Shown here: positions 1-7,744 of the stretch, piece by piece
Layout of the letters: every line of letters begins with the position of its first letter
Numbering within the stretch: the first letter of the stretch is position 1
Made by a program: the position numbers and the translations under genes
Origin: Nocardioides currus
Lineage (GTDB): Bacteria; Actinomycetota; Actinomycetes; Propionibacteriales; Nocardioidaceae
DNA: 64,000 nucleotides
Direction of reading: 5' to 3'
NCBI RefSeq assembly: GCF_003057875.1
Contig: NZ_PYXZ01000002.1
Span: 62,254 to 126,253, forward strand
The notes under the pieces: model-generated
The model's input: the letters and a program-made list of their open reading frames with translations, nothing else
What the model was told of the DNA's origin: nothing
Database searches by the model: none

Positions 1-2
1 GG

Positions 3-380
3 GTCGGCGGGCCCGAGGGTTTCCACGCCACGGCCCTGTGGCTGCGGGCGGCCTACAGCGACTTGCGCCACGAGATGGACCACGTCGTCGCCGAGCGCGA
101 CCTGGTGGTGGTGCACGCGACGATGTCTGGCTGCCACACCGGCGACTTCGTCCTCCACGGCCCGGACGGAACGGTGGATCGTGTGTGGGCGCCGACCGGG
201 CGGACCTTCGCCGTCGCCCAGACGCACTGGTTCCGCCTCGCGGACGGACTCGTCACCGAGCACTGGGCGGTGCGCGACGACCTGGGCCAGAGCCTCCAGC
301 TCGGGTGGGTGCCGCCGACGCCGCGCTACCTGGTGCGGTGCGCGCTCGCCACGCGTCGTGCCCGCCGGGCGCTCAGGTGA
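3..380 (+). CDS. SnoaL-like ester cyclase family protein (5' partial)
   Basis: The gene enters from the left edge; about 125 residues are visible and the true start is outside the window. The visible part has the look of a SnoaL/NTF2-fold polyketide-cyclase-like protein: a GFHATALWLRAAY helix, alternating strands, and near the end the motif HWAVRDDLGQSLQLG, typical of the ester cyclase subgroup (EHW followed by a D). These small cone-shaped proteins act as cyclases, isomerases or hydratases on unknown small molecules; the substrate cannot be told here. The stop codon overlaps the stop of kynureninase on the other strand by 8 bp. The fold is likely, the reaction unknown. Confidence 0.6.
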   Translation, partial: VGGPEGFHATALWLRAAYSDLRHEMDHVVAERDLVVVHATMSGCHTGDFVLHGPDGTVDRVWAPTGRTFAVAQTHWFRLADGLVTEHWAVRDDLGQSLQLGWVPPTPRYLVRCALATRRARRALR

Positions 381-1608
381 CCGCGTTGCGGGTCGCGAAC
401 CGTGCCTCGCGCCAGACCCCGGACTCGAGGACGTCGGCGAGGACGTCGACGGCGTCCCACACGTCGGCGTACCCGACGTAGAGCGGGGTGAAGCCGAAGC
501 GCATCAGGTCGGGGGCGCGGAAGTCGCCGATGACTCCGCGCTCGATCAGCGCGGCCATCGGGGCGTAGCCGTCCTCGTGGCGCAGCGAGACCTGGCTGCC
601 GCGGACGGCGTGGTCACGCGGCGTGACGACCTCGACGTGGTCGGGGACCCGGGACTCGACGAGCTCGATGAACAGGTCGGTGAGGGCCAGGCTCTTCGCG
701 CGCAGGGCTGCCATGTCGACGCGGTCCCAGATCTCGAGGCTGGCCTCGAGACCGGCGTAGCTCAGCAGCGGTGGCGTGCCCACGAGGAAGCGGGTGATCC
801 CCGGTGCGGGCTCGTAGGAGTCGGTGAACTCGAACGGGCGCGCGTGGCCGTGCCAGCCCGCGAGCGGCTGCGTCGCCGCGTCCTGGTGGCGCGACGCGAC
901 GTAGATGAATGCGGGGGCGCCGGGGCCACCGTTGAGGTACTTGTACGAGCACCCGACGGCGAAGTCCGCACCGCAGCCGTCGAGGTCGACGGGCACGGCA
1001 CCGACGCTGTGGCTCAGGTCCCAGATCATCAGCGCACCGGCGGCCTGCACCTGTGCGGTGACGGCGGCCATGTCGTACATCCGGCCCGTGCGGTAGTCGA
1101 CCTGCGTGAGCACGACGACCGCCACCTGCTCGTCGAGGACGTCGGCGAGCGTGGGGCCGTCGGCCGAGATGAGCCGACGCTCGTGGTGGCTGCCCGTGGC
1201 GCCCTCCATCATGTAGAGGTCGGTCGGGAAGTTGTCGCGGTCACCCACCACCGCGTGCCGGTCGGGGCGGAGCGTGAGGGCCGCGGCGAGCGCCTTGAAG
1301 AGGTTGATCGAGGTGGAGTCGCACACCACGACCTGTCCCGGCCCGGCGCCGACGAGCGCTCCGACGCGGTCGCCGAGGGTGCGCGGCTTGTCGAACCAGC
1401 CGGCGTCGTTCCAGCTGCGGATCAGGCCCTGGCCCCACTCCTGCGTCACCACGTGCTCGATCCGCGACGCGGTGTGCGCGGGCAGGACGCCGAGGGAGTT
1501 GCCGTCGAGGTAGATCACCCCGTCGGGGATCACGAAGTCGTCGCGGAAGCCCGCCAGCGGGTCCTTGACGTCCAGCTCGACGCAGGACTCGCGGGTGGGG
1601 GTGGTCAT
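373..1608 (-). CDS. kynU: kynureninase
   Basis: Predicted PLP-dependent kynureninase (411 residues, usual family length) that cleaves kynurenine to anthranilate and alanine in tryptophan catabolism, in the cytoplasm. Visible landmarks: LDGNSLG near residue 35, a PLP-phosphate region around DSTSINLFK, the cofactor Asp in the WDLSHS stretch, and the Schiff-base lysine in GCSYKYLNGGPG (about residue 221). The ATG overlaps the TGA of the upstream dihydropteroate-synthase-like gene (ATGA), so the two are translationally coupled. No kynurenine formamidase or tryptophan dioxygenase lies in the window, so the kynurenine source is elsewhere or the enzyme acts in another branch. Confidence 0.93.
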   Translation of the reverse strand: MTTPTRESCVELDVKDPLAGFRDDFVIPDGVIYLDGNSLGVLPAHTASRIEHVVTQEWGQGLIRSWNDAGWFDKPRTLGDRVGALVGAGPGQVVVCDSTSINLFKALAAALTLRPDRHAVVGDRDNFPTDLYMMEGATGSHHERRLISADGPTLADVLDEQVAVVVLTQVDYRTGRMYDMAAVTAQVQAAGALMIWDLSHSVGAVPVDLDGCGADFAVGCSYKYLNGGPGAPAFIYVASRHQDAATQPLAGWHGHARPFEFTDSYEPAPGITRFLVGTPPLLSYAGLEASLEIWDRVDMAALRAKSLALTDLFIELVESRVPDHVEVVTPRDHAVRGSQVSLRHEDGYAPMAALIERGVIGDFRAPDLMRFGFTPLYVGYADVWDAVDVLADVLESGVWREARFATRNAVT

Positions 1609-2507
1609 CGGACCTCCAGGGTCGAGAGGGCGTTGAGGACGACCCGCAGGTGCGGGACCTCGTGGATGCGGAGCAGGTGGGCGCCACCGAGGACGGCGAG
1701 CACGGCGAAGAACCCCTCGGCCTTGCGGAACTCGTCGCCGAAGATGTCGTAGTTGTGCGGCAGCACGTTGCACACCGGCGCGCCGAGCGGGCGGAGCCGG
1801 AAGGTCTGGGTGAGCACCTTCGTCTGGTGGTTGGCGCGGCCGACCGGGTCGAGCAGGTTGCCGTAGTGGAAGCCCATCCCGGGGTCGATGACCACGCGGT
1901 CGACGCCGAGCGAGCGGGCCCGCTCGAGCCGGGCGCCGAAGTGGTCGAGGAGGGCGGGGATCGGGTCGGCGTCGGGAGGCACGTCGGTGGGCTCGCGGAC
2001 GTTGGCCGCGTCGCCGAAGCACATCACGACCGCCGCGTCGTGCTCGGCGGCGAGGGTGAGCATCTCGTCCTCGTGCTCGCGCCCGGTCATGTTGAGGATC
2101 CCGGCGCCGGCGGCCAGGCACGCCTTCACCACCCGCGGGTCGTAGGTCTCCACCGAGACGACGGCGTGCTCGACCAGCCCCTCGATCGCCGGCACCAGGG
2201 TCCGCACCTGGTCGTCGGCGCCCACCCGCACGGCCTTCGCGTTGCTCGACTCGGCGCCCAGGTCGATGATCGCCGCACCCTGCGCGGACTGGATCCGGCC
2301 CATCCGCACAGCGTCGGCCGGCGAGACGGCGACGCTCTCGCGGTAGGTCGAGTCGCGCGAGAGGTTGACGCAGCCCATCAGCGTGACCGGCCCGTCGCCG
2401 ATCGACACCGACCCGTGCGGTCCGTCGAGGACGACCGGCGTCACCGGGGCACGCCACGCGTCGGCGTGCTCCACCTGCAGGGACGCGAGGTCGGCGAGCG
2501 TGATCAC
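1605..2507 (-). CDS. divergent dihydropteroate synthase-like pterin-binding protein
   Basis: A 300-residue TIM-barrel protein of the pterin-binding (FolP) family. Canonical dihydropteroate synthase joins dihydropterin pyrophosphate to para-aminobenzoate. The family layout is present but signature motifs are altered: NRTPDSF is replaced by NLSRDSTY, the DxGGESTRPG loop by DLGAESSNAK, and the later strands read VSVETY and ILNMTG. DPGMGFHYGN near residue 195 keeps the pterin pocket flavour. The GTG at 2507 is chosen because TAGTGT lies exactly 7 nt upstream (leaderless pattern); GTG at 2516 is the alternative. It overlaps kynU by 4 bp. It may be a FolP2-like paralogue rather than the housekeeping enzyme. 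Confidence 0.72.
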   Translation of the reverse strand: MITLADLASLQVEHADAWRAPVTPVVLDGPHGSVSIGDGPVTLMGCVNLSRDSTYRESVAVSPADAVRMGRIQSAQGAAIIDLGAESSNAKAVRVGADDQVRTLVPAIEGLVEHAVVSVETYDPRVVKACLAAGAGILNMTGREHEDEMLTLAAEHDAAVVMCFGDAANVREPTDVPPDADPIPALLDHFGARLERARSLGVDRVVIDPGMGFHYGNLLDPVGRANHQTKVLTQTFRLRPLGAPVCNVLPHNYDIFGDEFRKAEGFFAVLAVLGGAHLLRIHEVPHLRVVLNALSTLEVR

Positions 2508-2514
2508 GGGGGCC

Positions 2515-2520
2515 ACACTA
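2515..2520 (-). promoter_or_regulatory. -10 element for the DHPS-like/kynU operon (leaderless)
   Basis: TAGTGT on the minus strand followed by 7 nt and the GTG at 2507. The spacing predicts transcription starting at the start codon. The divergent reductase gene begins 6 nt beyond the element on the other strand, so both promoters must share this 18-bp gap. Confidence 0.5.
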
Positions 2521-2525
2521 GGACG

Positions 2526-3200
2526 GTGACCGAACTGAGCCTGCACTCCCTGCGCGACCTCGACGACGACGCACTGGCCGCGGCGTACGCCCCGCGCGCC
2601 GAGCCGTGGCTGCGGGTCAACTTCGTCAGCAGCGTCGACGGCACCTCCCAGGGCGGCGACGGGCTGAGCAAGAGCATCAACAACGACGCCGACAAGCGCG
2701 TCTTCGACGCACTGCGCACGCAGGCGGACTGCCTCGTCGTGGGGGCGGGCACGCTGCGCTCGGAGGGGTACGACGTCCCGCGGCTGCCGCTCGTGGTCGT
2801 CAGCCGCAAGGCGGAGGTGCCGGAGAAGCTCCGCGAGGCGCCGTACGGCCGGATCCTGATGGCGACCGTGGCGAGCGCCGAGCACCTGGACGCGACGCGG
2901 TCCCTGCTGGGGGAGGAGAACACGCTCGTGCTCGGCGACGACGAGATCGACTTCGCGGCCCTCAAGTCCACGCTCGCCGACCGCGGTTGGGTCGACCAGC
3001 TCTGTGAGGGAGGGCCGCAGCTGTTCGGCACGATGGTCGAGGCGGGCGTGGTCGACGAGCTGTGCCACACCGTCGTGCCGCGGCTGCTCGGCGGCGACGG
3101 CCTGCGGATCATGACGGGCCCGGACGTCGACGTCGCGCTGGAGCCGATCTTGCTCCTTCAGCAGGACGGCACGATCCTCGGCCGCTGGCTGATCAGCTGA
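2526..3200 (+). CDS. pyrimidine reductase family protein (RibD C-terminal / DHFR fold)
   Basis: A 224-residue stand-alone RibD C-terminal domain. Visible features: NFVSSVDGTSQGG at about residue 34 (substrate/cofactor loop), DALRTQADCLVVGAGTLR, and LCEGGPQLFG in the second half, the Rossmann-like NADPH-binding signature of 5-amino-6-ribosylamino-uracil reductases. There is no deaminase domain. Actinobacterial stand-alone members, such as the Mycobacterium tuberculosis Rv2671 type, are reported to show dihydrofolate reductase activity, so either a riboflavin or a folate role is possible. It starts at GTG, is divergent from the DHPS-like gene, and overlaps the convergent PfpI gene by 8 bp. Confidence 0.8.
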   Translation: MTELSLHSLRDLDDDALAAAYAPRAEPWLRVNFVSSVDGTSQGGDGLSKSINNDADKRVFDALRTQADCLVVGAGTLRSEGYDVPRLPLVVVSRKAEVPEKLREAPYGRILMATVASAEHLDATRSLLGEENTLVLGDDEIDFAALKSTLADRGWVDQLCEGGPQLFGTMVEAGVVDELCHTVVPRLLGGDGLRIMTGPDVDVALEPILLLQQDGTILGRWLIS

Positions 3201-3723
3201 GAGCGGCGAGCAGCGCCTTGTTGAAGGCCGGCAGGTCCTCGGGGTTGCGGGAGGTGATGAGTTTGCCGTCCTCGACGACCTCCTCGTCGACCCAGGTGCC
3301 GCCGGCGTTGCGGATGTCGGTCTGCAGGCTGGGCCACGACGTGAGGCGCTTGCCGTCGAGCACGCCGGCCTCGACCAGCGTCCAGGGCGCGTGGCAGATC
3401 GCCGCCACCGGCTTGCCGGCTTCGACGAACGCCTTGACCAGGGCGACTGCCGCCTCGTCGGTGCGCAGTGCGTCGGGATTGGCCACGCCGCCGGGCAGGA
3501 CCAGCGCGTCGTAGTCGTCCACGGACGCGTCGGCGACCGTGACGTCGACGGGTCGCGTCTCCGCCTTGTCGAGGTGGTTGAACAGCTGCACCTCGCCGGA
3601 CTCCGGCGAGATGAGTGCGGCGGTGTGCCCGGCACCGGTGACGGCGTCCCAGGGTCCGGTCAGCTCGACCGCCTCGATGCCTTCGGCTGCGGTCAGGAAT
3701 GCGATTCGCTTGGTGTCGGCCAT
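3193..3723 (-). CDS. DJ-1/PfpI family type 1 glutamine amidotransferase-like protein
   Basis: A 176-residue cytoplasmic protein of the DJ-1/PfpI superfamily. The nucleophile elbow AICHAPW (Cys near residue 110, followed by His) and LVLPGGVANPDALR earlier match the PfpI/YhbO branch, described as deglycases or stress-linked proteases/chaperones. The length matches the family (about 170-180). It overlaps the tail of the pyrimidine reductase by 8 bp and is separated from fgd by 52 bp on the same strand. The exact activity of this branch is debated, so no specific reaction is assigned. Confidence 0.85.
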   Translation of the reverse strand: MADTKRIAFLTAAEGIEAVELTGPWDAVTGAGHTAALISPESGEVQLFNHLDKAETRPVDVTVADASVDDYDALVLPGGVANPDALRTDEAAVALVKAFVEAGKPVAAICHAPWTLVEAGVLDGKRLTSWPSLQTDIRNAGGTWVDEEVVEDGKLITSRNPEDLPAFNKALLAALS

Positions 3724-3775
3724 GTCTTCACCATCGCTCGCCGGCCGGGTGCGGACAACCCTCGGAAGGGTGGGC

Positions 3776-4801
3776 TCAGCCCGGCAGGCTGATCCCCTCG
3801 GCGCTCGCGCGCGCCCGCAGTCGCGGCAGCACGTCCTTCTCGTACGCCGCCATGAACCGCGCCTGGTCCGGACCCGGGGCGTGGAAGACCAGGTGGCGGA
3901 ACCCCATCTCGACGTAGTCCCAGATCTTCTCGACGTGCTCTCCCGCGTCGCTGGAGACGATGAACCGCGACGCGGTCCGCTCGACGGGCAGCGCGTCGGC
4001 GAGGCGCTGCATCTCGATCGGGTCCTCGACGCCGGTCTTCTCGTCGCCGGACAGGGCCAGCGCGCCCCAGAAGCGGGTGTCGTCCCTTGCGCGCTCGAGG
4101 TCGGGGTCGAACGACACCTTGACCTCGATCATCAGGTCGAGGTCGTCGAGCGTCTTGTCGGCCTTGCCGGCGCCCTCGGCGAGCGCGGGCAGCAGCGTGT
4201 CCTCGTAGAGCGAGCGACCCTTGCCGCTGGTGCAGATGAACCCGTCGCCGACCCGGCCGGCGAGCCGGGTGGCGGAGGGGCCCGACGCGGCGACGTACAA
4301 GGGGACGGGCTGGTCGGGCAGGTCGTAGATCGTGGCGTTGGCCAGCTGGTAGTAGTCGCCGTCGAAGGTGACGCGCTCGCCCTCCCAGAGCGACCGGATG
4401 ACCTGGAGCGCCTCCTTGAGCCGGGCGAAGCGCTCCTTGCCCTCGGGCCACTCGAGCCCGAGCGGCGACTCGTTGAGGGACTCGCCGGAGCCGACGCCGA
4501 GGATGATCCGGCCGGGAGCGAGGCAGCCGAGCGTGGCGAAGGCCTGCGCGATCACGCCGGGGTGGTAGCGGAAGGTCGGCGTGAGGACGCTGGTGCCGAG
4601 CGTGACGCGGGACGTGCGGGCGGCGACGTTGCCGAGCCAGGGCAGGGCGGCGGGAGCGTGCCCGCCGTCGTGGCGCCACGGCTGGAGGTGGTCGCTGATG
4701 AAGACCGAGTCGAAGCCGGAGTCCTCGGCCAGCACGGCGAGGTCGGCCAGCTCGACGGGGGCGAACTGTTCGGAGGATGCCTTGTATCCGAGCTGGAGCA
4801 T
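3776..4801 (-). CDS. fgd: F420-dependent glucose-6-phosphate dehydrogenase
   Basis: A 341-residue luciferase-like TIM-barrel enzyme predicted to oxidise glucose 6-phosphate to 6-phosphogluconolactone while reducing coenzyme F420. It closely follows mycobacterial FGD1 along its length: LGYKASSEQFAP at the start, SDHLQPWRHDGGHAP (His near 40, Trp near 44), TSVLTPTFRYHPGVIAQAF, GVGSGESLNE and GDGFICTSGKG. An AAGGA ribosome-binding site lies just before the ATG. It is 14 bp downstream of the acyl-CoA dehydrogenase and probably shares its transcript. It implies that the organism makes F420. Confidence 0.93.
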   Translation of the reverse strand: MLQLGYKASSEQFAPVELADLAVLAEDSGFDSVFISDHLQPWRHDGGHAPAALPWLGNVAARTSRVTLGTSVLTPTFRYHPGVIAQAFATLGCLAPGRIILGVGSGESLNESPLGLEWPEGKERFARLKEALQVIRSLWEGERVTFDGDYYQLANATIYDLPDQPVPLYVAASGPSATRLAGRVGDGFICTSGKGRSLYEDTLLPALAEGAGKADKTLDDLDLMIEVKVSFDPDLERARDDTRFWGALALSGDEKTGVEDPIEMQRLADALPVERTASRFIVSSDAGEHVEKIWDYVEMGFRHLVFHAPGPDQARFMAAYEKDVLPRLRARASAEGISLPG

Positions 4802-4815
4802 GGGAGTCCTTCGTC

Positions 4816-5976
4816 TCAGCTGATCGTGCCGGAGTTGTTCTTGGCCAGCGAGCGCGAGATGACCATCCGCTGGATCTGGTTGGTGCCCTCGAAGATCTGC
4901 ATGACCTTGGCCTCGCGCATGAAGCGCTCGACCGGGAAGTCGCGGGTGTAGCCGTAGCCGCCGAGCACCTGCACGGCGTCGGTCGTCACCTTCATGGCGT
5001 TGTCCGTGGCGACCATCTTGGCGATCGAGGCCTCGCGGGAGAAGGGGTGGCCGGCGTCCTTGAGACGTGCGGCATGCAGCATCGTGGCCCGGGACGCGAC
5101 GATCGCCGCCTCCATGTCGGCGAGCACGAACGCCAGGCCCTGGTGCTCGATGATCGGCTTGCCGAAGGTCTCCCGCTCGCGGGCGTAGGCCACGGCGGCG
5201 TCGAGGGCCCCCTGGGCCAGCCCGGTCGCGACGGCGGCGATGCCGAGGCGGCCCGAGTCGAGGCCGGCCAGGGCGATCCGCAGTCCCTCGCCCTCCGCGC
5301 CGAGACGGCGCTCGACCGGGACGCGGACGCCGTCGAAGCGCATCGTCGCGGTCGCCGACCCGGTGAGGCCCATCTTCCGCTCGGGCGGGTCGGCGGTGAG
5401 GCCCTCGCTGTCGGCGGGCACGAGGAAGCAGGAGATGCCGCCCTTGTCCTCGGAGGTCCGGGCCATCACCTTGTAGAAGTCGGCGTGCCCGCCGTGGGTG
5501 GTCCAGGCCTTGGCGCCGTTGATGACGTAGGAGTCGCCGTCGAGTCGGGCGGTGGTCCGCATCGCCGCGGGGTCGGAGCCGGCGTGCGCCTCGGAGAGGC
5601 AGTAGGCCCCGAGCAGGTCGCCCGACAGCATCTCCGGCAGCCACCGCTGCTTCTGCTCGTCGGTGCCGGCGGTGAAGAGCCCGAAGCACGAGAGCGCGTG
5701 CACCGAGACGCCGACGCCCACCGACGACCAGACCGCCGCGATCTCCTCGAGCACCTGCAGGTAGACCTCGTAGGGCTGGCCGCCGCCGCCGAGCTCCTCG
5801 GGGTAGGGCAGGCCCAGGATCCCGGCCTCGCCGAGCATCTTGAAGACGTCGCGCGGGAAGGTCTCGGTCGCCTCCGCCTCGGCCGACCGCGGGGCGAGCT
5901 CCTTGGTGGCGATCTCGCGCACCAGCTTCAGCAGCTCGGTGGCCTCGTCCGTGGGAAGGGTGCGTACGGCGCTCAT
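4816..5976 (-). CDS. acyl-CoA dehydrogenase
   Basis: A 386-residue FAD-dependent acyl-CoA dehydrogenase for the first step of beta-oxidation or branched-chain amino-acid breakdown. Domains: alpha N-terminal, central beta domain with YCLSEAHAGSDPAA and WTTHGGHADF (FAD contacts), and C-terminal helices with GGYGYTRDFPVER and the IFEGTNQIQRM segment that carries the catalytic Glu in short-chain members. Length and motifs are canonical. The start is supported by TAGCGT exactly 7 nt before the ATG (leaderless). It is first of an apparent pair with fgd. Chain-length specificity cannot be read with certainty. Confidence 0.93.
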   Translation of the reverse strand: MSAVRTLPTDEATELLKLVREIATKELAPRSAEAEATETFPRDVFKMLGEAGILGLPYPEELGGGGQPYEVYLQVLEEIAAVWSSVGVGVSVHALSCFGLFTAGTDEQKQRWLPEMLSGDLLGAYCLSEAHAGSDPAAMRTTARLDGDSYVINGAKAWTTHGGHADFYKVMARTSEDKGGISCFLVPADSEGLTADPPERKMGLTGSATATMRFDGVRVPVERRLGAEGEGLRIALAGLDSGRLGIAAVATGLAQGALDAAVAYARERETFGKPIIEHQGLAFVLADMEAAIVASRATMLHAARLKDAGHPFSREASIAKMVATDNAMKVTTDAVQVLGGYGYTRDFPVERFMREAKVMQIFEGTNQIQRMVISRSLAKNNSGTIS

Positions 5977-5983
5977 GGCCGCG

Positions 5984-5989
5984 ACGCTA
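5984..5989 (-). promoter_or_regulatory. -10 element for acyl-CoA dehydrogenase (leaderless)
   Basis: TAGCGT on the minus strand with 7 nt to the ATG at 5976, squeezed into the 19-bp gap after the HprK-like gene. No -35 consensus is visible. Confidence 0.5.
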
Positions 5990-5995
5990 CCTCCG

Positions 5996-7063
5996 TCACG
6001 ACGGCGGTGGGACGGGGGATGGGGCGACGACGAGCCCGCTGCCGAGCAGGCTGGCCAGCGCCTCCTCGACCAGCGCCCCGGCCTGCGGGTGCGGGCCGTG
6101 CTCGGCCACCGTCGCGGCCACGACCTCGTCCACGGTGGCGGGCGCGGACAGGGTGAGCCACACGGTCGTCCCGATCCCGCCGAGCAGGTGCGCGACGTCC
6201 CCGACCATGACGACCAGCTCGTCGCCGTACTGCACGGCGTCGAGCCACGGGGTGCGCGCCCACTGGTCGCCGCTCGGCTCCACGGGAGGCGACGCTGGGT
6301 GGTGCTCCGGCGGCTCGGGAGCCTCGATCTCCTCGGCGAGCAGGTCGACCAGCTCGTCGAGGTGGTCGACGACCTCGTCGTAGTGCAGGCCGAACGCGCC
6401 GCCGCAGCGGTCGATGGCGCTGGCCAGCGTGAGCAGCGGGTGCTCGAGCTGGGTCAGCGACGACGTCTGCGGCACGATCTCGACCATCGCCTCCGCGGTG
6501 CCGACCGGCTCGAGACCGTGGGTCCCGTGGCCGCGCCGCAGGAGCACGACCCGCCGCAGGCTCGCGTGCTGCGGCGGCACGACCAGCCCGGCGTCGTCGG
6601 GGGAGACGCTGGCCTTGTCGCGGGGCCGGCTCGGGTCGGTGATGACCGAGAGCGGCTTGGGGTGCGGGTGGACCGCGAGGTCCTCGGTGAGGGACACGGT
6701 CTCGTCGCTGAGGTAGCCCAGCCGGCCGGCGAGAGCGCGGACCGCCGTCGTCTTGCCGCTGCCCGACTCGCCGACGACGGCCAGGGCACGCCCCTCCGTG
6801 TCGGCGACGGCGCCCGCGTGGATGTTGAGCCGCTGCCCGGCGGTGGCACGCAGCGCGGTCAGGGTGACGAGCACGGTGAGGGCGTAGTCGTGGGCGACCG
6901 GGTCCGCCGGGTCGGGCAGGTCCTCGACGAGCACCTCGGCGGGGCGGTCGGTCACCGCGCGCGACCACTGGTGCCGCAGCCGCGCGGCGGTCGCGTCGTC
7001 GGGCACCGGGATGCCCACGGCGACACCCATCGTCTCGACGACGACGAGCTCGGGAGCGGTCAC
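5996..7063 (-). CDS. HprK-like P-loop protein with C-terminal PqqD-like domain
   Basis: A 355-residue cytoplasmic protein. LNIHAGAVAD then AVVGESGSGKTT (Walker A, about residues 96-105) and LSDETVSL match the HPr kinase-like fold seen in HprK-related proteins of polysaccharide and peptide-modification loci, not the bifunctional HPr kinase of sugar uptake. After an acidic/proline linker (about 245-275), the last 70 residues resemble a PqqD-type winged helix (LLGGIGTTVWLTL ... VEEALASLLGSGLVV). The GTG at 7063 is chosen because TAGGGT lies 6 nt upstream. It belongs with the PqqD-like and nucleotidyltransferase genes of the same strand; VanZ sits between them in the opposite direction. The phosphorylated substrate is unknown. 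Confidence 0.75.
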   Translation of the reverse strand: MTAPELVVVETMGVAVGIPVPDDATAARLRHQWSRAVTDRPAEVLVEDLPDPADPVAHDYALTVLVTLTALRATAGQRLNIHAGAVADTEGRALAVVGESGSGKTTAVRALAGRLGYLSDETVSLTEDLAVHPHPKPLSVITDPSRPRDKASVSPDDAGLVVPPQHASLRRVVLLRRGHGTHGLEPVGTAEAMVEIVPQTSSLTQLEHPLLTLASAIDRCGGAFGLHYDEVVDHLDELVDLLAEEIEAPEPPEHHPASPPVEPSGDQWARTPWLDAVQYGDELVVMVGDVAHLLGGIGTTVWLTLSAPATVDEVVAATVAEHGPHPQAGALVEEALASLLGSGLVVAPSPVPPPS

Positions 7064-7069
7064 GCCCCA

Positions 7070-7079
7070 ACCCTAGGGT
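7070..7079. promoter_or_regulatory. shared palindromic -10 for two divergent leaderless genes
   Basis: The palindrome CCCTAGGG yields TAGGGT on both strands. Minus: TAGGGT (7075 to 7070), 6 nt, then GTG 7063. Plus: TAGGGT (7074 to 7079), 7 nt, then GTG 7087. The two -10 hexamers overlap by 2 bp, so polymerase should occupy only one direction at a time. Confidence 0.5.
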
Positions 7080-7086
7080 GTGGCTC

Positions 7087-7500
7087 GTGCGCACCACGTG
7101 GATCGTCCGAGCGGTGCTCGTGGCGTACGCCGCGGCGATGCTGCTCGTCGTCGCGGGACCGTGGGGTCATGCGCTCAACCGGCTCACCGTCCGGCTCTAC
7201 GTGCAGTTCCGCTACACCTGGCCGATCGCCCCGGACTGGGCCCTGCCCGAGCACTACGGCCTGCTGCTCAACGTGCTGCTCTTCGTCCCGCTGGGGGTCG
7301 GGCTCGCGCTGGTCACCGGCTGGCGGTGGTGGCAGGTGTGCCTCGCCGCCGCGGCCGCCTCGACGGCCCTCGAGCTGCTCCAGCTCGTGCTGCCGCGCGA
7401 CGCCGACCCCGTCGACGTGCTCACCAACACCCTCGGCGCCGCGGTCGGCGCGCTGGTCGTCACTGCGTGCGTACGACGCCCATCGCGACGAGGTCCGTGA
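7087..7500 (+). CDS. VanZ family membrane protein
   Basis: A 137-residue integral membrane protein with about four hydrophobic segments: VRAVLVAYAAAMLLVVAG, LLLNVLLFVPLGVGLAL, WQVCLAAAAASTALELLQ and VLTNTLGAAVGALVV. The pattern NVLLFVPLG ... ELLQLVLP ... D..D...N..GA is the VanZ signature. VanZ proteins are linked to teicoplanin tolerance and are common beside cell-surface polysaccharide genes; the biochemical role is not settled. The GTG at 7087 is preferred over 7078 because it sits 7 nt after a TAGGGT. The 3' end overlaps the convergent PqqD-like gene by 41 bp, an unusually long overlap. Confidence 0.85.
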   Translation: MRTTWIVRAVLVAYAAAMLLVVAGPWGHALNRLTVRLYVQFRYTWPIAPDWALPEHYGLLLNVLLFVPLGVGLALVTGWRWWQVCLAAAAASTALELLQLVLPRDADPVDVLTNTLGAAVGALVVTACVRRPSRRGP

Positions 7501-7744
7501 GCAGCACCTCGACGTCCGCCGCCACCTCGGAGGGCGCGAGCCCGGCCAGCTCGGCCGCCTCCTCGACGATCTCCTCGAGCGTGCCGCCCTGGGCCACCAG
7601 CAGCCACACCAGGCACGCCGACCCCTCCAGGACGACCGCGGGACCGTGGGGGAGCGGGGCGACGTACGCGACGGGCAGGCCCCCGGCGTCGAGCTCCTCA
7701 CGGCTCACCCAGGCGATGTCGTCGGCGATCGCGTAGGTGGTCAC
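7460..7744 (-). CDS. PqqD family protein
   Basis: A 94-residue protein with the PqqD-type winged-helix layout: a short beta start, GSACLVWLLVAQGGTLEEIV, then VAADVEVLLTDLVAMGVV. Stand-alone PqqD proteins usually bind a peptide and present it to a modifying enzyme; in some polysaccharide loci they occur beside HprK-like proteins and nucleotidyltransferases with no known peptide. The GTG overlaps the TGA of the upstream nucleotidyltransferase (GTGA), so the two are coupled. No radical-SAM enzyme or obvious precursor peptide is nearby, so a RiPP role is not supported by context. Confidence 0.8.
   Translation of the reverse strand: MTTYAIADDIAWVSREELDAGGLPVAYVAPLPHGPAVVLEGSACLVWLLVAQGGTLEEIVEEAAELAGLAPSEVAADVEVLLTDLVAMGVVRTQ

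Noticed and set aside
181..1752. A 523-codon plus-strand frame over kynU
   Set aside because: Composition is shadow-like and kynureninase on the other strand is canonical over the same DNA.
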